Source of the DNA: Berkiella_A sp964633725
GTDB taxonomy: Bacteria; Pseudomonadota; Gammaproteobacteria; Berkiellales; Berkiellaceae
Length of the DNA: 64,000 nucleotides
Assembly: GCA_964633725.1 (NCBI GenBank)
Contig: CAZWHY010000003.1
Location: 1 to 64,000 of the forward strand
Direction of reading: 5' to 3'
The position numbers were made by a program, and so were the translations under genes. The notes beneath the pieces are model-generated. The model was not told where the DNA came from. It saw nothing but the letters and a program-made list of their open reading frames with translations, and ran no database searches. Positions 1-7,034 of the stretch are shown in pieces. Position 1 is the stretch's first letter. Each line of letters begins with the position of its first letter.

Positions 1-212
1 AAAATCTGGGGTCTCTGCTGTACCAAAATTTACCACTTGGCCGCTAAAATAATCCCGAAGCAAAGCATTGCCATCCCACATGGCTTTGATGATGTATCTG
101 TTTTGGCTTGCCAACGCGGCTTTAAAGTTAGCAATATTCTCTTCTAAGGATATGGTGTGAAAATCTGGGGTCTCTGCTGTACCAAAATTTACCACTTGAC
201 CGCTAAAATAAT
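1..212. repeat. Direct repeat, about 53 bp copied at 159-bp period
   Basis: Bases 1-53 recur almost exactly at 160-212, differing at one base (cttggccgc versus cttgaccgc). The 159-bp period is a multiple of three and lies inside the minus-strand repeat gene, so the repeat is coding. Further copies may lie left of the window. Confidence 0.85.
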
Positions 213-303
213 TTTTTAATAAGAAGTCACCCCAAAGAAGTTTGATTTTCTCTCTGTCCCTAGATTTTAGAGCTGCAATTAAGCTTTTTACCTTTTCCAG
301 CAT
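1..303 (-). CDS. Repeat protein with 53-residue repeats (N-terminal part, runs off window edge)
   Basis: An open frame on the minus strand begins at an ATG (301-303) preceded by GGAG at a suitable spacing and stays open to position 1, giving 101 codons. A second in-frame ATG lies 6 bases upstream but has no room for a ribosome site. A segment of about 18 residues containing DYFSGQVVNFGTAETPDF occurs twice, 53 codons apart, once at about residues 31-48 and again at the window edge. The unit also contains HTISLEENIANFKAALASQ. I do not recognise the family. No signal peptide or membrane segment is visible. The near-identity of the DNA repeats suggests recent duplication. The C-terminus lies outside the window, so the number of repeats is unknown. 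Confidence 0.6.
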   Translation of the reverse strand, partial: MLEKVKSLIAALKSRDREKIKLLWGDFLLKNYFSGQVVNFGTAETPDFHTISLEENIANFKAALASQNRYIIKAMWDGNALLRDYFSGQVVNFGTAETPDF

Positions 304-566
304 AGCCATCTCCGATAATTAATAAATTTGCCAACAAGCACTTTAGGCAAAAATATTTTCTATATTTATTGATATGTTTTTGCGCTATTAAGTGGTTATA
401 TATAAGGCGCTTGTGAATGTCAATTAAAATGCTCTTTATGGGTCTTCCGTCAGCAGATTTCAATGTGGTAGGGCAATAGATCATAGTGTTTATACACGAT
501 ATTTCAAGAAAGCTATGGTTAATAGATCAAGGGAAAATGAGGAGAGCGCAACATTCCAGGGGGCAA

Positions 567-670
567 TTAAGCCACTTTTTTTAAATTTACAAAACGACCA
601 TCAGTGTCGCTATTAATTTGCAAGCCGGGATACCAGCGCTCAAAATAATCTGGCAGATCATTGTTAAGAG
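567..670 (-). pseudogene. C-terminal remnant of a repeat-protein paralogue, cut by the IS element
   Basis: On the minus strand the bases next to the IS left end read about 34 codons to a TAA at 567-569: LNNDLPDYFERWYPGLQ followed by INSDTDGRFVNLKKVA. The part NDLPDYF...INSDTDGRFV lines up with NALLRDYF...NFGTAETPDF of the repeat protein just downstream, so this is probably the tail of a related gene. Its 5' part is missing: beyond the IS comes an unrelated ABC transporter gene. The similarity is judged by eye over a short stretch. Confidence 0.5.
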
Positions 671-1394
671 GGTTCTGTCGCAAAGTTAAAAGTGGTCAAT
701 GAGAAATTCAAAGGCGCTTCTGCTTTACGCAGCTAGGGCATAGAATTGCTCTGCAGGCGTCAAAGCACCAGACAGATTTTTCTTCATCTGGCCTTTCTTC
801 AACATCGCCACCAATTCAATTCCAGCTAAAGTGTTTTGGGCAGAATTAAAGTTTTTAAAACCCAACATCTGACGAGTGATGCCTTTTATATTACGGTGGT
901 CTTGTTCGACAATGTTGTTCAAATATTTACACTGCCGTATCTTGATACGGCGACTATTGTCCTTATTGAATTGTTTAATACCGGCGTTCTTATCACGCTT
1001 GGCTGTAAGAAGAAAATCAATGGTGTTCCCTTGCTTGTCGACAGCACGATAATAGTATTGCCATTGACCTTTTACTTTCAAGTAGGTTTCGTCGAGCCTC
1101 CATCTATCACCAGGTTTTTTCTTCTTTTTATGGAAGGCCTCTTCAAGCAATGGAGCATATTTGACCACCCATCTATTCAAGGTGCTGTGATCTATTTTAA
1201 TGCCGCGCTCTGCCATCATTTCTTCAATATTTCGATAGCTTAGTGCATAAGCACAATACCACTGGATACAGTGTAAAATGATGAATTTAGGTGTATGCTG
1301 GCCTTTGAACGAGATCATTTTTAGCTCACAATTAGTAGATTTTCATCCATTATTATAGCATGCCAAGTAAATCACCCGTGTATGCGACAGAACT
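671..1394 (-). mobile_element. IS6-family insertion sequence (IS240-like), probably defective
   Basis: Terminal inverted repeats are visible: GGTTCTGTCGCAAA at 671-684 and its near complement at 1381-1394 (AGTTCTGTCGCATA read inward). They match the GGTTCTGTTGCAAA type of the IS6 family. The element is about 724 bp and carries one transposase on the minus strand. The flanking octamers (gttaagag on the left, ataattaa on the right) do not match, so there is no target-site duplication; the copy has been rearranged or formed by recombination. Its right end lies 4 bp from the stop codon of the neighbouring ABC ATPase. Confidence 0.85.
725..1318 (-). CDS. IS6-family DDE transposase, internally deleted
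   Basis: This 197-residue protein has the IS6/IS240 family landmarks in order: N-terminal SYRNIEEMMAERGI helix region, RWRLDETYLKVKG with the first catalytic Asp (residue 76), DFLLTAKRD, then KYLNNIVEQDHR with the catalytic Glu (138) and MLGFKNF...AGIEL...LTPAEQFYALAA at the end. Family members are about 225-240 residues. About 30-35 residues are missing between the DFLLTAKRD block and KYLNN, exactly where the second catalytic Asp (TIDKSG or NTDKAP motif) normally sits. The deletion is in frame. The protein is therefore expected to be unable to catalyse transposition. The family comparison is from memory. Confidence 0.85.
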   Translation of the reverse strand: MISFKGQHTPKFIILHCIQWYCAYALSYRNIEEMMAERGIKIDHSTLNRWVVKYAPLLEEAFHKKKKKPGDRWRLDETYLKVKGQWQYYYRAVDKQGNTIDFLLTAKRDKNAGIKQFNKDNSRRIKIRQCKYLNNIVEQDHRNIKGITRQMLGFKNFNSAQNTLAGIELVAMLKKGQMKKNLSGALTPAEQFYALAA

Positions 1395-1398
1395 ATAA

Positions 1399-2115
1399 TT
1401 AAAGCACCTTATCCAAGAAGATTCTAGCTCGCTCTGATTTTGGTTGGGTGAAAAAATCTTGAGGCGAGGTTTCTTCAATGATTTTCCCATGATCTAAAAA
1501 TACAATGCGATCGCTGAGCTCTTTGGCAAAAGCCATTTCATGGGTCACCATCGCAATGGTAATGCCTGTATGGGCTAGGCTTTTAATCACATCTAACACT
1601 TCTTTGACCATTTCAGGATCAAGGGCACTAGTGGGCTCATCAAACAAAATCAACTTAGGCTGCATGGCCAGTGTTCTGGCGATGGCAACACGTTGCTTTT
1701 GTCCGCCAGATAGTTGGGTAGGGTATTTTTCAGCAAACTCTGTTAGTCCTACTTTGGCGAGTAAATCCAGAGCATGTTTTCTGACGGCTTCTGGATTTTT
1801 ATTTAAGACTTTGATCGGCGCATAGCATAAATTCTCTAATACAGATTTATGAGGGAATAAATTAAAATGCTGAAACACCATGCCGATTTGTTGGCGCATC
1901 GTTTGAATATTTTGTTGGGTGAGCTGTTGGCCATCAAACCAAATCTCACCGCTTTCAGGCGTTTCTAGAAGATTAATACATCGTAATAGTGTAGATTTCC
2001 CGCTGCCAGATGGGCCTATAATGGTAACCACTTCGCCCTTTGGAATAGAGAGGCTCACTTGGTTTAATACGGGCTTATCGCCAAAAGATTTAGAAATATT
2101 TTTTATCTTGATCAT
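1399..2115 (-). CDS. Polar amino-acid ABC transporter ATP-binding protein (GlnQ/ArtP type)
   Basis: The 238-residue protein is the cytoplasmic ATPase of a polar amino-acid importer. Walker A GPSGSGKST lies at residues 34-42, the Q-loop in GMVFQHFNLFPH, the signature LSGGQKQRVAIARTL near 133-147, Walker B LILFDEPTSALDP and the H-loop in VTHEMAFA. Length and the FQHFNLFPH signature fit GlnQ/HisP/ArtP ATPases (usually about 240 residues). Its start overlaps the end of the upstream binding-protein/permease gene by 4 bp (ATGA), so the two are translationally coupled and form one transporter. The substrate cannot be told from sequence; glutamine, arginine or histidine are candidates. The gene is complete although an IS ends 4 bp past its stop. 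Confidence 0.92.
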   Translation of the reverse strand: MIKIKNISKSFGDKPVLNQVSLSIPKGEVVTIIGPSGSGKSTLLRCINLLETPESGEIWFDGQQLTQQNIQTMRQQIGMVFQHFNLFPHKSVLENLCYAPIKVLNKNPEAVRKHALDLLAKVGLTEFAEKYPTQLSGGQKQRVAIARTLAMQPKLILFDEPTSALDPEMVKEVLDVIKSLAHTGITIAMVTHEMAFAKELSDRIVFLDHGKIIEETSPQDFFTQPKSERARIFLDKVL

Positions 2116-3521
2116 GATGTGGTCACATTTAATCTACGTTCTAATTGGTGGGCAATGGAGGTCAAAATAAGCACGGTAACATAATAGCAAGCTGCGGCAA
2201 CCAATAGGGGGGCGAAGTAGCTATATTGTTCTGCTGATATGACTTGGGCGCGTTTCATCAAATCTGCTGCGCCGATGGTAGAAATAATAGCGGATTCTTT
2301 GAGCATATTGACCAGTTCGTTAACGAGTGCGGGTAATATATTCTTAAAAGATTGGGGCAAAATAATATCTTTCATCATTTTGTGGTAAGGGACACCCAAG
2401 GACTTAGCGGCTTCGAACTGGCCTTTATCCACAGATTGAATACCGGCGCGTATGATTTCAGAAATATAAGCGGCTGAATTAAGCGCAAAAGCGGTCACAC
2501 CCGCTGCAAATATAGAAACATCGTATCCAGTCATCGCCGGAATGGCAAAATACACAAAAGCCAATTGTAATAGCAATGGTGTGCCACGAAATATTGAAAT
2601 GTATACTTTGGTTGGCCAAGTGATGATTCTTCGGCCGGACATTTTGGCTAATGATAAGAATATACCGATGAGTAAGCCAATGCTCACCGCAAAAAAGGTG
2701 TACTGTAGGGTGACACCTGTACCCTTTACAATATAAAGAACCCAGCCCATAGTATTTTGATTGTTTGTTGTTTGGCTGATATTAATCCATTTGTTTTTAA
2801 TCTTACTTAATTCGCCAGATTGCTCAAGATTTTGAATCGCTTGATTAAACTCGTTCAATAAAGTTGTATTTTTATGCAAGGCAATCGCATAGTTACCTTG
2901 CCCGCCCGGTAATAGGTTGGCTATTAGTTCTGGGTTGGCTTGGGCAAACGCTTTTGCTTGTGCTTCTTCGACTAAAACCCCATCCAAACGACCTAGTTTT
3001 AGATTTTGAATCAAAGGGATATTTTTGGGTAAGGATTCTAATTGAATATTGGGTACAATATCAGCGTCAGATAAATCTTTTAAAAAAGATTCCATCACAC
3101 TGCCCAATTGTACGCCTATTTTTTTATGGGCTAAAGCGTTTAAATCTGTGATGGGTTTATCAGCCAAGGTTAATAAACTAAACTTTGACTCAAAGTAAGG
3201 TTGGGTAAAGCTGACATTTTTTTTGCGCGCTTCAGAGACACTCAAACCCGCCATGATAAAATCAACTTTTTTAGATTTTAAAGCCGGGATTAAGCTATTA
3301 AAATCCATTTCTTTGATAATAAGATTTTTATCGAGTTGTTGCGCAATTTTTTCGGCTACCTCAATATCTAAACCAACGATTTCACCATTTTGTATATATT
3401 CAAATGGCGGATAGTCGGCAGAGGTGCCTAAAATGAGTTCGGCTTTGTCTTCTGACTGACAGCCTGTGATAGTGCATAGGCAGACAGTCAGAAAAGCCAA
3501 ATATTTGAAAAACTTCTTCAC
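2112..3521 (-). CDS. Fused amino-acid ABC transporter substrate-binding protein and permease
   Basis: This 469-residue protein joins two functions that are usually separate. Residues 1-21 form a lipoprotein signal ending in TITGC, so Cys21 is the likely lipidated residue. Residues about 27-245 are a periplasmic type-3 solute-binding domain (LILGTSADYPPFEYIQNGEIVGLDIEVAE is its characteristic start, given here in part: ADYPPFEY and GLDIEVAE). After about residue 255 comes a His/Gln-type permease domain with several membrane helices and the cytoplasmic loop EAAKSLGVPYHKMMKDIILP that docks the ATPase. A lipidated N-terminus would tether the binding domain beside its own channel. The start codon is GTG, 2 bp after the preceding stop. 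Such fusions are known in the family (Lactococcus GlnP). Confidence 0.9.
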   Translation of the reverse strand: MKKFFKYLAFLTVCLCTITGCQSEDKAELILGTSADYPPFEYIQNGEIVGLDIEVAEKIAQQLDKNLIIKEMDFNSLIPALKSKKVDFIMAGLSVSEARKKNVSFTQPYFESKFSLLTLADKPITDLNALAHKKIGVQLGSVMESFLKDLSDADIVPNIQLESLPKNIPLIQNLKLGRLDGVLVEEAQAKAFAQANPELIANLLPGGQGNYAIALHKNTTLLNEFNQAIQNLEQSGELSKIKNKWINISQTTNNQNTMGWVLYIVKGTGVTLQYTFFAVSIGLLIGIFLSLAKMSGRRIITWPTKVYISIFRGTPLLLQLAFVYFAIPAMTGYDVSIFAAGVTAFALNSAAYISEIIRAGIQSVDKGQFEAAKSLGVPYHKMMKDIILPQSFKNILPALVNELVNMLKESAIISTIGAADLMKRAQVISAEQYSYFAPLLVAAACYYVTVLILTSIAHQLERRLNVTTS

Positions 3522-3523
3522 AA

Positions 3524-5065
3524 TTAGGCAAGCTCTTTTTGTAGTTGTTTAGCATCTTTATAGTTAGGTTGTAGCTCAAGTGCTTTTTCCGTCATTTGCA
3601 GGCTGGCTTGATTATCTTCCATATCTTGGTAGGCGAGTGCCATATTAAAGTAGGTTTCTTTGTCACGACCAAAGTGTGTTAGGGAGTGCTTATAGTATTG
3701 GATGGCCTCTTCTGATCTGTCCATTTGATACAGCAAACAGCCTATTGCAAAAGGGATATCCTGGCTTTTTTCCAGTTTGAAAAAGAACTGCCAAACGCGT
3801 TCTAATCCATTACGGATTGTAAACTCTTGATCCACTGTGACTTGTTCATTTTCGAGTTTATCTAAAAGAATTGGATGATAATCATAGAAGATATTAGGAT
3901 CCCATTCTGACAAGTTTAAAATACCCAGTATTTCTTCTGTTTTTTTGAATGATTTATTGGGCTCGTCATCTCTATAGGCTAAATCGAACAAATCTTGGGG
4001 GCTATAAGAGGCGAGTGAATTTTGGAATGCATAAAAAGTATTGGGCGTAGTGTAATCGGCATTATACAAATGCACAGACACTTGGAAGTCCGCACCGCTA
4101 TTACCCATTGCAAAGCATTGGCCGTTTTTCAAATCAGTGTATTGTTTTAAGGCATCAAAATTTACCATCATAGATACAGAACCATGGAACGTAATTTCTG
4201 GATCTTCGACCTCGTCAAATAAGTCAGTTTCGGTTACGCCTTTATCCGATGCCAGAATCATTACAGGACCTTTGGATAGCGTTTGGATATTTTCAATGCA
4301 TTGAATCGCGCCAATGGGCATTAAAAAAGTGGCATTTTCAAAGTCGTCTTCATATTTTTTTAATATTGTATTGAGTACAGGATGTTCTAAATAATATTCT
4401 GTATCAACCGGGTTGGCTTTGAATTCATAAGCCGCTTTTTCAAAGTAGTCTTTTAAGTCTTTTTTCCTCATGCAGTCATCGTTTTTGATGTTGAATTCTA
4501 ACTCGTGTAGTTTGCCATCAATAACTTGGAAAGCATCTTGTGGGAGCGTATCAAACACATAATTGCAAATCACAAATACAGGGGAGGTCAAATCACCGGT
4601 ATTAATGACTTTATTCGCACGCATTAGATTTAATGACTTATCTGAATGTGCGTTATAGTAAGCCATATCTAAGCAATTATTATCAAAATATTTTTCAAAG
4701 GCAGAATGTTTTTGCCAAGATTGAATGTTTTTCTCGCTGATATCTGTCATGACATATTTGAGCCATTCACTTGGCCAGTTATAAAGTGCAAAAGCATCCA
4801 GTAGCATTTTAACTAAAAAATAACTAAAGCGGCCATGACCACAACCCATTTCTAATATATAAAATGGCTGCTCTGCACTGAGTACACCATGTTTATTAAT
4901 ATAGTCATTGATTTGTGCCACGATGATTTTAGCATAGCAGTTAGCTAGGTAAGTATTGCTGGTAATTTGCAGAGGTACGACTTCGTCTTCCCAGACTTCA
5001 GGCCCTAGTTTGTCGTAGTATTCATGCATACGTTCCCATAAAACAGAGTTAGACAACGAAGTCAT
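3524..5065 (-). CDS. Class I SAM-dependent methyltransferase with C-terminal TPR repeats
   Basis: The 513-residue protein contains the SAM-binding motif ILEMGCGHGRFSYFLVK at about residues 68-84, followed by an acidic strand-2 region (YVMTDISEKN), the usual layout of a Rossmann methyltransferase. The C-terminal 90 residues form tetratricopeptide repeats, with DRSEEAIQYYKHSLTHFG and DNQASLQMTEKALELQPNY as recognisable helices; these normally bind a protein partner. The target of methylation is unknown. An ATG start has AAGGG upstream. It lies directly upstream of the amino-acid transporter on the same strand with only 2 bp between, so the three genes are probably co-transcribed. Confidence 0.75.
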   Translation of the reverse strand: MTSLSNSVLWERMHEYYDKLGPEVWEDEVVPLQITSNTYLANCYAKIIVAQINDYINKHGVLSAEQPFYILEMGCGHGRFSYFLVKMLLDAFALYNWPSEWLKYVMTDISEKNIQSWQKHSAFEKYFDNNCLDMAYYNAHSDKSLNLMRANKVINTGDLTSPVFVICNYVFDTLPQDAFQVIDGKLHELEFNIKNDDCMRKKDLKDYFEKAAYEFKANPVDTEYYLEHPVLNTILKKYEDDFENATFLMPIGAIQCIENIQTLSKGPVMILASDKGVTETDLFDEVEDPEITFHGSVSMMVNFDALKQYTDLKNGQCFAMGNSGADFQVSVHLYNADYTTPNTFYAFQNSLASYSPQDLFDLAYRDDEPNKSFKKTEEILGILNLSEWDPNIFYDYHPILLDKLENEQVTVDQEFTIRNGLERVWQFFFKLEKSQDIPFAIGCLLYQMDRSEEAIQYYKHSLTHFGRDKETYFNMALAYQDMEDNQASLQMTEKALELQPNYKDAKQLQKELA

Positions 5066-5138
5066 TATTTGGGCCCTTAGTATTGGATATTAATTAATAT
5101 GAAAAGTTGTTTCGTGCTCTAGATTATAGCGTAGTGAA

Positions 5139-5753
5139 CTAATGGATAGAATGATCATAACTAAATTTAGGCAATTCCAGGTGCCAATAAATAGCACTGA
5201 CTCGGAGTATAAAAGCAGCGGCAATCGTGACAACTTCTATACCTGGCCAATCTGGAAAGTAATAATTAATAGTCATATATAGAACTGATGCAAATAGAGC
5301 AACAATCGCGTAAAGTTCTTTGCGCAAAACCAATGGCACATCATTGCAAAGTATGTCCCGTAGCATGCCACCGCAGGTGCCATTTATCATGGCTATCACC
5401 GCAATAATCAGTGGAGATAAGTGCATATCGATGCCAATTTTGGTGCCCACGACAGAAAATGTCGCTAATCCTGCGGCATCTAAGATCAAGAAAACTCTAG
5501 AGAGCTTGCGGAGCCAGCGGCTTAATAAAATAGTCATAAACGCAGCTGTAGCCGTAATGACAACATAGATAGGATTATCTATCCAGCTAAGTGGATGGCG
5601 ATCAAGTACTAGATCTCGGATAGCACCGCCACCCAGTCCCGTGACAACGCCAATCATAATCGCGCCCATCATATCCATATTTTTACGACCTGCTGCTAAG
5701 GCACCAGTCATAGCTTCGACGGTAATACCAAGTATAAATAGGTAATAGATCAT
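5139..5753 (-). CDS. TRIC-family (UPF0126) cation channel-like membrane protein
   Basis: This 204-residue protein is almost wholly hydrophobic with about seven predicted membrane helices arranged as two related halves, each carrying a glycine-rich GGGAIRDLVL or GGMLRDILC motif. That pattern defines the UPF0126 family (E. coli YadS/YicG), homologous to eukaryotic trimeric intracellular cation channels. Members have been reported to conduct monovalent cations. The start ATG overlaps no neighbour; a short 70-bp gap separates it from the methyltransferase gene, so it may be transcribed with the downstream genes or alone. Confidence 0.85.
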   Translation of the reverse strand: MIYYLFILGITVEAMTGALAAGRKNMDMMGAIMIGVVTGLGGGAIRDLVLDRHPLSWIDNPIYVVITATAAFMTILLSRWLRKLSRVFLILDAAGLATFSVVGTKIGIDMHLSPLIIAVIAMINGTCGGMLRDILCNDVPLVLRKELYAIVALFASVLYMTINYYFPDWPGIEVVTIAAAFILRVSAIYWHLELPKFSYDHSIH

Positions 5754-5841
5754 GGAGAGAGGCTCTGTGCGATTATATTTAGGTTATTTTCGCATAAATA
5801 AGAGGGTAAATCGATTAGATTAAGCTAGATAAAATAAAAAA

Positions 5842-5869
5842 TAAAAAAGCCCGGACAAATTGTCCGGGC
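5842..5869 (-). terminator. Rho-independent terminator of nrdB
   Basis: A perfect 9-bp stem gcccggaca/tgtccgggc (5849-5869) with a 3-base loop is followed on the minus strand by a T-rich tract (complement of 5831-5848, aaaataaaaaataaaaaa). It lies 12 bp past the nrdB stop, so it ends the nrdA-nrdB transcript. Confidence 0.92.
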
Positions 5870-5880
5870 AAAATGGGATA

Positions 5881-6984
5881 TTAATCATCCCAGCTGAGAG
5901 TACCGCCTGTTTGATACTCGGTGACCCGAGTTTCAAAGAAATTTTTCTCTTTTTTCAAGTCAATCATTTCACTCATCCATGGGAATGGATTGGTTGCGCC
6001 TGGATATTGCTCAGTGAGTCCAATTTGGGCACAACGTCTATTGGCAATGAATTCCAAATATTCTGTGAACATACCTGCATTTAAACCCAAGATACCGCGA
6101 GGCATTGTATCGACAGCATATTGCTTTTCAAGCTCAACACCTTCACGAACAAGTTTAATCATTTCGGCTTGGAATTCTCTTGTCCAAAGTTCAGGGTTCT
6201 CTATTTTTATTTGGTTAATCACATCAATACCAAAATTCATATGCATAGACTCATCGCGCATAATATATTGGAACTGTTCTGATGTACCGACCATTTTGTT
6301 GCGTCTGCCCAGTGTGAAAATTTGCGTAAAGCCAACATAGAAGAAAATGCCTTCAAAAATAACATAAAAAGCAATCAAGTCACGAAGTAATCGTTGATTG
6401 GCTTCAAATGTACCTGTTATAAAGGTCGGGTCACTCAAACTTTGAGTAAAGGGTAGTGCCCATGCCGCTTTTTTCGCAACAGAAGGTAATTCTCTGTACA
6501 TATTAAAAATACGTGCTTCATCCATGCCTAAACTTTCAATGACATACTGATAAGCATGGGTATGTAAGGCTTCTTCAAATGCTTGGCGTAACAAATACTG
6601 GCGGCATTCTGGATTGGTAATATGCTTATAAACGGCGAGTACTAAATTATTGGCAACCAAAGAGTCTGCTGTTGAGAAAAACCCTAAGTTTCGCTCAATA
6701 ATCATTTTTTCATCAGGCGTTAGGCCATCGGCTGATTTCCACAGCGCCACATCGGCAGACATATTAATCTCAGTAGGCATCCAGTGATTAGCACAACCTG
6801 TGAGGTATTTATCCCAAGCCCAATCATATTTAAATGGCACTAGTTGGTTTAAATCGGCACGGCAGTTAATGATTTTTTTATCGTCTACTCTGATTCTCGC
6901 GGCACCCATTTCTAGGTTTTCTAGCCCTGTAGCGCCTGTGTCTAGGGCGCTTGTTTTGGTTGTCTGTTCTTGTGCTGTTGTCAT
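5881..6984 (-). CDS. nrdB: Class Ia ribonucleoside-diphosphate reductase, beta subunit
   Basis: The 367-residue diiron-tyrosyl radical subunit supplies the radical used by NrdA to make deoxynucleotides. All metal ligands are present: Asp107 in FSTADSLVANN, Glu138 and His141 in FEEALHTHAYQYV, the Glu in FVIFEGIFFY, and Glu/His in RDESMHMNF. The radical tyrosine is Tyr145, four residues after the His as in E. coli. The C-terminal tail that docks to NrdA ends in TGGTLSWDD. I chose the ATG at 6984 because AAGGGG precedes it at 7 bp; an upstream in-frame extension to 7044 has no such site and would overlap nrdA. It follows nrdA by 50 bp in one operon. Confidence 0.95.
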   Translation of the reverse strand: MTTAQEQTTKTSALDTGATGLENLEMGAARIRVDDKKIINCRADLNQLVPFKYDWAWDKYLTGCANHWMPTEINMSADVALWKSADGLTPDEKMIIERNLGFFSTADSLVANNLVLAVYKHITNPECRQYLLRQAFEEALHTHAYQYVIESLGMDEARIFNMYRELPSVAKKAAWALPFTQSLSDPTFITGTFEANQRLLRDLIAFYVIFEGIFFYVGFTQIFTLGRRNKMVGTSEQFQYIMRDESMHMNFGIDVINQIKIENPELWTREFQAEMIKLVREGVELEKQYAVDTMPRGILGLNAGMFTEYLEFIANRRCAQIGLTEQYPGATNPFPWMSEMIDLKKEKNFFETRVTEYQTGGTLSWDD

Positions 6985-7034
6985 TATTTTCCCCTTAATG
7001 TTATAAATTTTGTGATACAACTGCTTGTCATTGA

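Noticed and set aside
260..484. Open frame of 74 codons on the minus strand
   Set aside because: Overlaps the start of the better supported repeat gene in another frame, has no ribosome site and an unlikely composition.
836..1243. Plus-strand open frame of 135 codons
   Set aside because: Lies wholly antisense to the transposase coding frame; it is a shadow.
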